Under the pieces are notes generated by a model. The model ran no database searches, was not told where the DNA came from, and was given only the letters and a program-made list of their open reading frames with translations. Below, one piece after another: positions 52,001 through 60,746 of a stretch of DNA of 64,000 nucleotides. The translations under genes and the position numbers were made by a program. Origin of the DNA: Siderastrea siderea (lineage: Eukaryota > Cnidaria > Anthozoa > Scleractinia > Rhizangiidae); the NCBI GenBank assembly GCA_964030785.1, contig OZ034969.1, forward strand, positions 47,172,701-47,236,700, in the 5' to 3' direction. The first letter of the stretch is position 1; each line of letters starts with the position of its first letter.

Positions 52001-55000
52001 TATTGACAGCCATTTCCACATTACAAGATGTAAGTAGTAAGTAAAGGGACAAATGAAAATAAACTTCTTTTCATGTCTCCTGTGAAAACCAATTTATTTG
52101 TTTATATATTTACATATTTATTTATTATTAGTATTATTATTTGCAAAATACAATGCACTCTGTACTTCCATTTCATTTTTGAAAGCTAAAGGATTCAGTT
52201 TCTCAGGGTTGTTTCAAAATCTCAATTTCTGCCATGTGAAATGCCTTCGCCAAATTTTGTTCATGTTGACACGGTATCTAAACACCAGCTGGCCATTACT
52301 GCCACTTACATTGGGGTTTGCAATGAACGAACGACAGAGACTGCGTACGTACCAGTTACCATGTGTCCAAGATATTACTTCACACAGGTTCAGCTATTTG
52401 AACTCTGATAAATTAATGTCCAGCAAGAGAATACTTCAGGAGTCTTGTTCGATCAAGGTAGTATTCAAGCGAGTAGGGTAATGCGTCCGGTGCAGAAAAG
52501 AATGGATCACTCCAGGCAGAAATATCTTCGCTCACAACAAACATATAGACTAGTACTCGACTTTTAAAAGCTCATCGACTGCGTACGTATCGGTACTCAA
52601 GCCGTGTTCACTGCAAAACATGCATTCTATCGGTGTTTTCTTCTCGGCCGCTCATTGCTTTGGTCTCGTGAAATATTCACGCAAGTCCAAACGTTTAACT
52701 GCACTGGTCGCTTGCGTACCGCTTGTACAAAAAGATCCCTGGTGCCTCAGCATCTTGAGATCTGGGAATCGAATCCTTGGACGAATAAAATCGTCTAGAT
52801 TTATCCGTGCTAAGGTTCATTTTCACGGTAATCCTACAAGCATTCTGTATTTCTTCTACGAGGAAATCTATTTGGGACTTAGTCCTTTCGCGGTCAAGCC
52901 AATGTTTTGGTTCAGCATCTGAACCAATCAAATTACAGGAAACTATATATCCAGTTCTGGTTGTGGCCCGGACTGTTTATTTTATGAGGGTAGCAAGTGA
53001 CAGAGGTGAACACTGATGACCCTGTGGCCCTCTATAAAATAAACAAAAGATAAATATGTAAAAGTATATAATGTGCGTTACAGTAGAAATTAATAGAGCT
53101 AATTAGGTCGTGGGAACTAATTAGCTCATGAGAATAAAGGAAATGATCTTCAGAGAAAAACGTCTTGATGTTCAATCAAACTCTCCCAACTAGTACTATA
53201 AGAAATATATAAAGGACAATGAGGAGAACATGCATGTTGATGTCGGGGCTTAAAGCTTTAACACGTGAGTGATCAGTTACGTTTTTTCTTTCCAGGCCCT
53301 TGTGGAAATGGGTTCTCATTTATCTAGGTAGGTAAAAGGTTGTCTGCAGTTCTAATTAATCTTTTACCTCCTCACGATTAAAAGGTAAACCTGTAACATG
53401 TTTAGAGAATTTTATTTGCAGTTAATCAAAAACTTGATATTCATTCATATTGTCACATACTCAGTCGCTAGTGTTACATGACCTGACCAGTTGAAGGTTT
53501 AACTAAAGCCCTGGCTAAACGATCGGCAAAAATTTCCGTCCAACATCGTGTTGGAAGAACATGTTTTACTGTTTAGCCACCTCTCTCAAATTTGCATTTA
53601 AATGGTTTTCCATGTTTGAGCTTCATCAAACATTTTCACTCAACATTTTGCGTCACGAACAAATGCTTGGTCGTCTAGGCACCTCTGCCAACAAGGCGTG
53701 CTAGAGCGGAGAAAAGCAACCAATCAGAAACGGAATTTTGGACATGGCTGCTACTGACGTTATAATTTTCAGCGGTGATAGGCAAAAAGCGGTGCCTGGG
53801 CTCACTTTTTTCCGATGTTTGGTCAAACACTGTTTGCCCGTTTAGCCACTGAACGTTATGTGTGTCAAACACCATGTTGGACAAAAATGCTTGATCGTTT
53901 AGCCGGGGTTTAGACTACGAACACCCCCTCCCCTCAGTCGAGCAAAAGGACAGTCGAGCAAAAGAAACATTCGAAAGCCCGAAAGTCGGTTGCCGTGTGG
54001 GAACAGGTGCTGGTTAGAAGGGATGACCTGAAAGGACCTTCTTCCGGTCAGCAGTTGCTGCAAGTGACAACATGGTCCTTTGGGTTTGGTGCACCGCAGG
54101 CTCAAGAAGTACTTCTGAGTCATCCCTTTTAGCCAAAACCGTCGGAACATGCCTATTTACCTTACGTCGAACGTTAGCAAGTCTTTGTAAAGTGTTCACA
54201 AACCCACAACAAAGAACCAATCTGAATTTTGAGTAGTGAGAGCAACGCATGATTCAAACGCTGCAAACTTGTCTACAGTCCTTCCTTCTAGCCCCTCACC
54301 TGCGCGTCGCGTTTTCACGTGACTGGCGATTCTTGCATGTGCCTGCGTTTTGTTCTTGCTCGAAAAACAGAAGGAGGGACTGCTCCAAGGATACGGTTCA
54401 GCTCGGATGTTTATCCGTTTTTCGATTTTTACAGTTTGATTGTTTCTTTATAGTTCACAGCAGAAGGTTGAAGAAATGAAAGAGGTCACACAGTCTATGA
54501 AGGTAAAGTTCTAAGAGTTAGAGTCGATTTGGCATTCACCTTATTATTCCGAGTGATATCTGAGCATTTTTCTGACTTACAGTTAGCAGATATTAGACTT
54601 ATTGGGACAATTATCTTTGCAGAACACTTTTCTTAACCCTTTCACGCATACTTTTTTCCAGAAAAACCCGTAATTGTTACCGTTAAACGTTTTTCTTGGG
54701 TGCTGTGTTGCTAAATTGCACTACGTTTTGCTAGAAAAGCAGTATTTTACATTTCAGCTAAATTTTCTACTAGTTTCTATGTTGAAATGAGCAATATTTC
54801 ACTTTAGCGCATGCGCATAAGCCAAAATGTGGACTTCTTTTGAGGATACATTTCGATTTTTCTCCTGCCTCCTTTTGCTTTCCTTTTTTTCTCTCTTTCT
54901 CTTCTCGCTATCTTCTACTTGTTATTGCCTTTCTCTCAGCCGGAAAAGGTTTGGTATTAACTGTTCAAAACACCTGGAAATGAGACATTGATCAGTTATG

Positions 55001-57428
55001 GGGGTAACGGCCTATTTTACCACGAATTTTGCACCAATAGTTGAACATGTGTTTTTCCAGTAGCTCTGTCAGCATTTAGTCGATATTCAAAATGGACACA
55101 CGTATGAAAAGCTCTGATCCTTCCGTGTTAGTCGGTTATAGAAACCATCTGCTGTCTTAGAAATTGAAAACGTCACAAGTGGTTCTTTGTCTACTTCTCC
55201 AAATGTTGTCTGGTGACAACTCTGGGCGCAAAAGGGTTAAATCAGCTACCTCTTTTTTTTCTTCCGAAAAGGTGTAAACTGTCGAAAAGAAAAATTAGCA
55301 TAAGCTCGTTGATTTGACAGAGCAAATGTTAGACCGTTTTTTTTTTATTCTATTGATTTTCAAAAAGACTTCTTACTTGCTTACCTTTTTTCTTTAACTA
55401 TTGGAATCAAAGACAATGCGAATCAAAATGGCTTACTTGCTTATTCCAACGCTTAGCACTGCTTTCACGCTCTTGCTCCAAGTTTTGATCGGTTTACTGT
55501 GTTATTGCGTTCTTTGCGTTTGGCCTGATGTTGAATCTTTGTTCTTTGGCCGCTCCAGTCCGATCTTGAAACAAATAACCTTTGCCTGGTAATCCTAAAT
55601 CCTACCTTCAATATCGTCATGTCGTTATTGGAGCCACTTCTTTTGGCCAGTAAGAAGCTCGTGTGGTTATTTAAGAGCTCGTTTACAAGAGAGTTTTCGT
55701 CCCGAGATGAGTTCGTCCCGATATTCAGCCACTGTCTTGTAGCTGTTCACAAGATTTTTTTCCCCGGGCGATTTCTTCCCTGTGCTAAGCACCGGGTTGA
55801 AATTTCACCTTCGGCGGAAAAACCATTACGTCGAGATAAAATATCCGTGTACACACAATATGTTTCGTCATTCCGGACAATTATACCAGGGGAGAAAGTC
55901 ATCCCGGGGTAAACTAATCATGACTTTATGTAGACAAGTCCTTACTTATCACCAAGGAGACCTTTCTTGACCCAACCAGCCTAATAATCTGACTTGACGT
56001 TTTGTTACCCATTGTTCGTAAAGTTCTACCGTAACGTAACTAAACACTGTTTGTCATCCAGTCAGTAATCACCGTGTTGTTTAATAACAAGCAGAGACAA
56101 GTGAACTCTGAAGTTCAACACTCAGCCAACAATTGCGTTTTCGCAGTCCTCAACCCTGAGATGTTTACTTCAACGTGTTCAAGAGGTCACGCATGCGTGC
56201 TCTCGTTGGTTGATTTCGATCGCCTTTGTTTTCACCGTTTTTTTTTTTTCAGTTGTCAATGTATTTGTGATCGACGGCAGTAAGAAAGGAAAACGTAATT
56301 AACCCTTTCACTCCCTAGAGTTCCTTAAATAAAAATTCAAGACGAATCCCAAATTTCATTTTGTAAAATACAGAAATATAACTAGTACCATGTGAAAGTA
56401 CTGCTGACGAGGTTTCATTTGAGTGGTCGCACCGTGAGATTTTGTTCACAGACTCCGAAGTTAGAATCACCTTAATGTCTCTATACCTGACTCTGGGAGT
56501 GAAAGGGATAATATGTGGGGTACATTTTTCTACTGACCGCATCATATTTCTGTTATCTGGTTGTTAGGAAATGAAGTGGGCTGAAGACAAGGATGCCGCC
56601 CATTGCCAGCAGTGTAATCAGCCGTTTTCTTTGGCCAGAAGAAAGGTATAGATACTTCAATTTATGTCGTTCTCCCTTTACTTTTATTTCGTGTAAAACC
56701 TTATCTTTGTACGCAGCTTAGTTATATGGACTCGAGAGGTTCGGTCCTCTTAAGTCCTATTTTCTTTTTTGCGATTTTTTTTAATTTCCGAAAGTCCTGT
56801 GAAATTAAGAAATGCAATTGTTTGCGGATACAATTGCTATGCGTAGTTTTGTTAATTACGAGCAAAGTGGAACGTTTCTTGTGCACTGATAACTTGTCTT
56901 ATTTCGTATAACATGTACAGTAAAGTGAGGTTGGGGCAACACTAGCCTTGTAATAACTTCATATTTCCTTTCTATTTTGGGAGAATTGCTATTTTTCTAG
57001 TAGCCTGTGCTAGAGAAACATAAAATAGGTTCGTTATTGTATGTTTTTGCTCGTCTTTGTTTGGTTTGTGCTTACTGCTGGTGTCATTTCTAACTGTATT
57101 TGTTTGTAGCATTTCTGTGCTCTTGTTGTCCTTGTTGTTTCAGTTTCGTTGTTGTTGCTGTTATTCTCATAATTGCTGTCGTTGTTGGAAGCATTTCAGA
57201 CGTTAATGTTGCTGTTCCTTTTGTTTCCGTCGTTGTTCTTGTTTCTGTTTTTATTGTGGTAACGTTTCTAACCATTACGTTTTCTTTTTTAAGCACCATT
57301 GTCGTAACTGTGGAGGAATTTTTTGCAATTCCTGTTCTGATTACACAATGCCCCTTCCTTCCTCGGCCAAGCCTGTTCGCGTGTGCGACGCGTGTTACAC
57401 TTCTCTACTACAGAGGTACCAGAGGTGA
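28159..57428 (+). CDS. RUFY: RUN and FYVE domain-containing protein (RUFY1/2-like)
   Basis: Twenty exons: 28159-28426, 31310-31427, 31987-32088, 32310-32433, 33053-33123, 34629-34712, 36031-36100, 38009-38110, 38493-38542, 39519-39585, 39678-39728, 41464-41580, 42195-42292, 43069-43155, 44749-44878, 45012-45074, 53296-53327, 54454-54502, 56568-56645, 57294-57428. All are GT-AG and join in phase to 631 aa, near vertebrate RUFY2 length. An in-frame TAG (28141-28143) precedes the AAAATGG start. The RUN domain spans about 41-216 ([36 protein letters not shown]). Residues about 230-560 are coiled coil, including [20 protein letters not shown]. The FYVE finger (565-621) has [17 protein letters not shown] and all eight Cys ligands (574, 577, 590, 593, 598, 601, 618, 621), so PI3P binding on early endosomes is expected. 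RUFY proteins are Rab/Arl effectors in endosome and lysosome traffic. Confidence 0.95.
28953..29464. mobile_element. MITE with AGAGCAGTTTTCAGTGAGTG ends, interrupted by a second MITE
   Basis: Ends AGAGCAGTTTTCAGTGAGTG and the complement of AGAGCAGTGTTCAATTGAAT. Related to the element at 24597-24851. It has been split by the TTAACCCTTTAAGCCC-type MITE at 29167-29382. In RUFY intron 1. Confidence 0.6.
29167..29382. mobile_element. TTAACCCTTTAAGCCC-type MITE, copy 2 (nested)
   Basis: Ends TTAACCCTTTAAGCCCC and GGCTTAAAGGGTTAA, about 216 bp; the best-preserved termini of the four copies. It lies inside the MITE at 28953-29464. Confidence 0.75.
29683..30350. mobile_element. MITE-like element with CTTAAGGACGTTCGCG ends
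   Basis: Left end CTTAAGGACGTTCGCG and right end CGCGTGAACGTCCTTAAG are inverted. The words GGAAATCTGTATTGTAGAAG and AAAATCTGTATTGTAGAAG occur in direct orientation at 29928 and 30310. A smaller hairpin on AGACCCACTTA lies at about 30082-30121. About 668 bp, no coding capacity, RUFY intron 1. Confidence 0.6.
33285..33645. repeat. degenerate tandem repeat, about 110-125 bp period
   Basis: The pattern of an ACAG word, AGTAGCTTT(CAC or AAT), then GATTTCAYYCACAG recurs three times through RUFY intron 5. Copies are diverged. The open frame at 33490-33717 falls in it and lacks splice support. Confidence 0.5.
33950..34262. repeat. fold-back repeat, family A copy 2
   Basis: Contains TTCACCCAAGTGGAGGTGAAT, ACACTGAGGTGAATAATGA, GCCAGCACCAAATAGTTCCT and ends CTATCCACTTTTTTGGTATA, the same order as the copies at 4494 and 40823. 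In RUFY intron 5. Confidence 0.6.
34857..35138 (+). mobile_element. tRNA-derived SINE with (ATT)n tail
   Basis: A tRNA-like head with A-box-like TTAAGTTGAGTGGCAAGG and B-box GGTTCAAGTCC (about 34916-34926), a body of about 170 bp and a TTA-trinucleotide tail (about 35103-35138). Structure fits a Pol III SINE. In RUFY intron 6. Confidence 0.65.
36157..37406 (+). mobile_element. Penelope-like element, 5'-truncated, with 13-bp target duplication
   Basis: The 1250-bp element is bounded by AGTTAGAAAACAC at 36144-36156 and 37407-37419, a perfect 13-bp duplication. Both ends carry the GTTGATAAGGTAAATTGGCC segment in inverted orientation. Its 3' end ACTAACCCCCTTGCTTGA matches the end of the copy at 26.7 kb. 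It lies in RUFY intron 7 in sense orientation, with the duplication starting 44 bases after the exon 7 donor. Confidence 0.85.
36270..37149 (+). pseudogene. Penelope-like ORF fragment (RT thumb/linker plus GIY-YIG), frameshifted
   Basis: Frames read [19 protein letters not shown], then [20 protein letters not shown] and [12 protein letters not shown], the region between reverse transcriptase and nuclease in cnidarian Penelope elements. After frameshifts the finger and GIY-YIG part follow ([20 protein letters not shown] and [10 protein letters not shown]), ending in [10 protein letters not shown] before a stop at 37149. At least two frameshifts and a changed YIG (Tyr to Cys, ICIGETG) mean it is dead. 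Core reverse transcriptase motifs are absent because of 5' truncation. Confidence 0.75.
38576..38798 (-). mobile_element. tRNA-derived SINE, minus orientation
   Basis: Read on the minus strand it starts GGGGGCGCGGTGGTGTAGTG, with A-box TAGTGGTTAGCGCG, a paired anticodon-like arm (GGACTT...AAGTCC), B-box-like GGTTTGAGGCC, and a 3' domain containing CCTGCGATGGACTAGCCCC, which is shared by a widespread metazoan SINE group. It begins 34 bases after RUFY exon 9. Confidence 0.72.
39757..40005. repeat. palindrome made of repeated GGTGGCGAG words
   Basis: Outer ends GTCATCTCGCCACCAGGA and TCCTGGTGGCGAGATGAC are inverted. The left arm carries about five CTCGCCACC or GTCGCCACC words, the right arm about seven GGTGGCGAG variants, spaced 10-25 bases. 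The centre is near 39860. It starts 29 bases after the RUFY exon 11 donor. Confidence 0.75.
40823..41232. repeat. fold-back repeat, family A copy 3
   Basis: Same order of blocks as the copies at 4494 and 33950, with an insertion of about 110 bases near the right end (41043-41165). Just upstream (about 40703-40812) is another hairpin, TAATTATCCTGC / GCAGGATAATTG with centre GGCCTACGGCC. RUFY intron 11. Confidence 0.55.
42341..42790. mobile_element. 450-bp fold-back MITE, AGGCTGGTTTTCACT ends
   Basis: Ends AAGGCTGGTTTTCACT and AGTGAAAACCAGCCTTT are inverted, and the whole element folds on itself. Internally the words CGGAGTCG, GTAAGCG and CTAGTGAAAAYCA recur in both orientations. Starts 48 bases after the RUFY exon 13 donor. 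Flanking TTAA/TTTA does not settle the superfamily. Confidence 0.75.
43809..43975. repeat. short minisatellite copy related to the 58.7-kb array
   Basis: Two direct copies of TTCAACATCATTCAACAGGG plus GGCCAAAC, followed by GGGATCAACATTTACATTC. The complement of the array at 58739-59528 has AACATCAATCAACAGGGT, and its flank has GAGATCAACATTC. RUFY intron 14. Confidence 0.55.
44030..44550. repeat. GGGGCGCTTATTCGAG-type repeat
   Basis: The word GGCGCTTATT(C/T) with GAGG recurs at least six times in direct orientation near both ends, with G-rich runs at about 44420-44445. RUFY intron 14; no coding capacity. Confidence 0.5.
45802..46215. repeat. tandem repeat with ATGTATACCTCGTTCTAAGC unit
   Basis: Five copies of ATGTATACCTCGTTCTAAGC plus GTCAGA, spaced about 65-145 bp, each followed by an AGACGCTT-containing variable part. 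RUFY intron 16. Confidence 0.8.
46262..46610. repeat. tandem repeat with AAACGTGAGGCGGGAATGAA unit
   Basis: Three diverged copies around ACGTRAGGCGKGAATGAAAATC at about 46300, 46420 and 46566. RUFY intron 16. Confidence 0.6.
46740..47290. repeat. tandem repeat with GTTACCATAAGGGCGTTTT unit
   Basis: Four copies of CTTGTTACCATAAGGGCGTT-like sequence followed by AAAATCGGA at about 46878, 47057, 47153 and 47255. The 161-codon frame at 46693-47178 runs through this array and is not supported as a gene. Confidence 0.65.
47455..47790. mobile_element. inverted-repeat element
   Basis: Left arm GTGCTGCAAGGACGCTGTCA and CTACACAATAGGCCATTCAA match the complement of the right arm (TTGAATGGTCGATTGTGTAG, TGACAGCGTCCTTGTAG). 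Outer parts are more diverged. RUFY intron 16. Confidence 0.6.
47921..48700. repeat. 130-bp tandem repeat, six copies
   Basis: Unit starts TCTCTCGCGAACTGACTTCC and includes TTGTTAGACGGGTCGTGAC and GTCCGATCGAGTCGGTCCGC. Starts at about 47921, 48051, 48181, 48311, 48441 and 48570. Remnants continue to about 48870. Since 130 is not a multiple of three, long frames on both strands here (for example 48306-48695 minus) are by-products. Confidence 0.9.
48912..49123. mobile_element. TTAACCCTTTAAGCCC-type MITE, copy 3
   Basis: Ends TTAAACCTTTAAGCCCC and GGGCTTAAAGCTTTAA with internal CATGAGAATAAAGG and ATATAAAGGACAAT shared with copy 4. RUFY intron 16. Confidence 0.7.
49150..53090. other. block of RUFY intron 16 bounded by inverted copies of a 36-bp sequence
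   Basis: AGTCCGGGCCACAACCAGAA followed by CTGGATATAT (49184-49216) recurs inverted at 52944-52978 (ATATATCCAGTTCTGG...GGCCCGGACT). The left copy is preceded by (AATCA)n. Between them lie a tRNA-like SINE head (50598) and no supported gene. A CpG-rich piece at 49196-49490 with CAAGATGGCGCCCGCACG looks promoter-like and ends in a GTACGT donor-like site (49480), but no coding partner was found. Confidence 0.45.
50598..50690 (+). mobile_element. tRNA-Thr-like SINE head
   Basis: Cloverleaf-like: acceptor side AGTTCTC pairs poorly with GGAACT, D-arm GCTCAGTGGTTAGAGC, anticodon loop CTAGTGT (anticodon AGT), and a good T-arm GTGGGTTCAAGTCCCAT with the B-box. The anticodon stem has mismatches, and the sequence continues into CAGAATTTTTTCTGAG, so I take it as a SINE, not a working tRNA. 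Confidence 0.6.
53124..53262. mobile_element. TTAACCCTTTAAGCCC-type MITE, copy 4, left end missing
   Basis: Right end GGGGCTTAAAGCTTTAA and the body match copy 3; the left terminus is absent. It ends 33 bases before RUFY exon 17. Confidence 0.65.
53503..53915. mobile_element. MITE with CCTGGCTAAACGATC ends
   Basis: Left CCTGGCTAAACGATCGGCAAA and right GATCGTTTAGCCGGGG are inverted, followed inward by TCCAACATCGTGTTGG and CACCATGTTGGA. The GGCTAAAC core of the ends recalls the Harbinger-like element at 6189. RUFY intron 17. Confidence 0.65.
54633..55240. mobile_element. MITE with TTAACCCTTTCACGC ends
   Basis: Left TTAACCCTTTCACGC and right GCGCAAAAGGGTTAA. About 608 bp, RUFY intron 18, no coding capacity. 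Confidence 0.6.
56299..56512. mobile_element. MITE with TTAACCCTTTCACTCCC ends
   Basis: Left TTAACCCTTTCACTCCC and right GGGAGTGAAAGGGATAA. About 214 bp, the same length class as the TTAACCCTTTAAGCCC family. It ends 56 bases before RUFY exon 19. Confidence 0.65.
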
Positions 57429-58738
57429 CAGCCTGCGATACGTGTAGTCAGCTGATGTATTGGTGAGCATGCGTGGGATTGTACTAATCATCTGATCATC
57501 ACGTGCTTTGGAGAAGACATTTCCCTCGCTGGAGAAATGAAATAATTTTCGACGGGACCTATCTAGAAAGTATTTTCTTAGTGAGCTTTTGATGCAGTCA
57601 TGAGCTGTTTTGCTTGCCATTTACAGCAAATCATCTGATCATGAATTTCCCATTTTCAATTTTATGTTAAGCTTGTACGTGTATGTCATAGAGAAGGCCC
57701 GAAGCTTCAAAGCTTTTTTGGTCAGAACTAAGAAGAAATCTAAATTCTCTTTAAGCCCTAATAGATTTTCTACGCATGAAATTTTAATCGGTTTCAGTGT
57801 TACTCGAGGTTTCATTTTATATATCTCATTACCATTCCTGCCCAATGAATTTGTGAAAAACAATTCGTCTTAGGTAATGAAAAGAATCATTTATATGAGA
57901 ACCTCTACTGCATCGTGTTTCAATTCCATATTAATTTATTTAATGGCAGTTTCTTAATTTCCATTACTTTATTCTTAAAAAATACTTTTATTATTGCCAA
58001 CAAAGTTGCAAACAAAATGTTTTAAAATGGAGGGTGCGGCTATTCTAGGCTAGCTTAAGCTCAACAAAGGCTGTAATTTGAGAAATAGAAATTGTTTAAC
58101 GAAATAGGATTTTAATAGGGCATTGTACTCGTACAATTAAAAAATGCATTCAAAGTGAAACTGCTGTTCATTCCTACTATCCTTGTCGCGATCACCATGA
58201 AAAAAATCACATAAACTAGTTTAAGGCTTGGTAATAACATATTAATGAATTTTTAGACATTTCTTTTCCATTCGGTGTGGTACTTGATTGTAAAATTATT
58301 AAGTATCATCATTATCATATATTCCATATTATGTTAATTTATTTAGTATTTTATTAGTCATTTGTCCTAGCTACTATACCTCTGTTACTTGTTACAATAT
58401 TGGTAGGTGCATTTTATCATATCCACATGTTAATTTGCTTCTAATAAGTAATAATTTATTATTATTATTATTATTATTAAAACTGGCTAAAAATAGAGTG
58501 GTCAAATGATGACAACACAAAAATTGTGTGAAATTTCTGACTTGAAGGAACGTCTCAAAATCTTTTACAAAAATAGAATTACGCCGGAAGACTCAATACG
58601 ACCATAACATATTGAGAGTCAAAGGTCTCACACAAATTTCTCTCATTTTCCATTGGCTTATTACGTAATAGTCGATTAAGACCCTTGTCAAACGAGATCA
58701 ACATTCCCAAATCCATTCAACATTGCTGAATACGGCAA

Positions 58739-59528
58739 GTTAAACGCCCGTGGGCACCCTCTTGATTGATGTTAAACGCCGGTGGGGACCCTGTTGAATA
58801 ATGTTAAACGCCGGTGGTTACCCTGTTGAATGAATGTTTATCGCCGGTGGGCACCCTGTTGAATGAAGTTATACGGCGGTGGGCACCCTGTCGAATGATG
58901 TTAAACGCCGGTGGTTACGCTGTTGATTGATGTTTAACGCCGGTGGGTACCCTGTTGATTGATGTTAAACGCCGGTGGGGACCCTGTTGATTGATGTTAA
59001 ATGTCCGTGGGTATCCTGTTGATTGATGTTAAATGTCCGTGGGTACCCTGTTGATTGATGTTAAACACCGGTGGGTAGCCTGTTGATTGATGTTAAATGT
59101 CCGTGAGTACCCTGTGGTTTAATGTTAAACACCGGTGGGCACCCTGTTGATTGATGTTAAATGTCCGTGGGTGCCCTGTTGTTTGATGTTAAACGCCGGT
59201 GGGCAGCCTGTTGATTGATGTTAAATGTCCGTGAGTACCCTGTTGGTTGATGCTAAACGCCGGTAGGCGCCCTGTTGATTGATGTTAAATGTCCTTGGGT
59301 ATCCTGTTGATTGATGTTAAACGCCGGTGGGTACCCTGTTGATTGATGTTAAACGCCGGTGGGAACCCTGTTGATTGGTGTTAAACGCCGGTGGGTATCC
59401 TGTGGATTGATGTTTAACGTCGGTGGGCACCCTGTTGGTTGACGTTGAACGCCGGTTGGAACCCGGTTGACTTGATGTCAAACGTCCGTGGGTACCCTGT
59501 TGATTGATGTTAAACGCTGGTGGCTACC
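58739..59528. repeat. minisatellite, about 25 copies of a 32-bp unit
   Basis: The unit reads roughly TGATGTTAAACGCCGGTGGG followed by TACCCTGTTGAT. A variant with AAATGTCCGTGGG alternates with AAACGCCGGTGGG in the central part, a two-type higher-order pattern. No spacer diversity of CRISPR kind. Confidence 0.92.
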
Positions 59529-60409
59529 TGTGGAATGATTCTGAGGGACGCTGTCGAACAAAGGTTCATTGCCATGAAACATTCGTGCAACAAAGTTGTA
59601 TTCATCAACGATGGGATGATGTTGAATTGGTTTGACCGAGGCTTAAGACTTAGTATGGCAAATTTTGGAACATTAGAAGCAATGGGCCGATTGCTCAAAG
59701 TCTCAGTTAAAACTGGTTTAAGCCTAAATCGAGTTTAATACTCTTTCTACAAGCCCCGTCTAACCGTGTGTAAATTGTTTTACTAGAATCGAGACCGACT
59801 ACAATGGATATATCTGCGCAGAGTTTAACAAGTTGTGCTAACCGTTCCATCTTAACATGTTTTTCTTAAATCCTTTCGAAACTCTGTTTACGCAATCGGC
59901 CCTTATCTCGACAACAAAGTTCTGTGATGACAAGAAACGTTGCCCACACTTATAATAAAATTGTTTGCTACTTGAGCTGAGATTTTAAAATGAACACTTA
60001 AAATGTTCATAGTTGACGTGACTTCCGTACATTTAACTTGGTATAGCTAAGGCTAAAAAGGTGGGATTATTTTTGGGTGGGGAGGGGATGGGGTTATTAT
60101 TAAAGGGTTTTTGCGCTTCAAAAATGGTTTGGCTTATTTTTGGAAGGGAGTTTTCGTCTAAACATAAGGAATTTTTGCGCTTTTAAATAAGAGAGTTTGC
60201 GTCTGAAAATAATGCGCCAGAAGGAGTGTGGGTACAAGGTGGAGGAATTGAACTTCCTTGCAACTACTATCTGTATGCTCGCCAGGAATACAAGCACAGT
60301 ATAAGGAATGCAATACCGCCGAACCTCCCTGTGCGACCATCTTTTGTAAGCGACCACCTTCCGTCAGCGACCACTTTTCCAAATACCAAAATATTCTCGG
60401 TGAAATCAC

Positions 60410-60746
60410 TACAGTGGGAACCTCTCGTAAGAGACCACCTTACGTGACTGGCCACTTTTTAACCTCCGGTAAGCGACCATTTGACATATGATCCCATTTC
60501 ACCGGGTTCAAACTGAACAGTATAGCGCCATACAACCCATGAATATGACTTCTTTGTTAATATAGTGCACTTGTGATCCGCTACAGATACTGCGCATTAA
60601 GTTGTGCATGGATTAAAGAAAACTAAGCTCGAATCAAACTCACGATTATGACTTTTTGTAGCTCACTTCTCGTATGCGACTATCTCCCGTAAGCGACCAC
60701 ATAGGTTTGACATTTTGGGTGGTCGCTTACGGAAAGTTCAACTGTA
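60410..60746. mobile_element. MITE with ACAGTGGGAACCTCTCGTAA ends
   Basis: Left ACAGTGGGAACCTCTCGTAAG and right CTTACGGAAAGTTCAACTGT are inverted, with GAGACCACC / GGTGGTCGC continuing inward. The phrase AAGCGACCA occurs several more times just upstream (60350) and inside. Confidence 0.65.

Noticed and set aside
57100..57447. 115-codon hydrophobic frame before and over the last RUFY exon
   Set aside because: It is the wrong frame of the GTT-rich intron and the FYVE exon; the spliced frame gives a perfect FYVE finger.
58739..59528. CRISPR array
   Set aside because: Head-to-tail repeats without unique spacers, in a eukaryotic genome with no cas genes; a minisatellite explains it.
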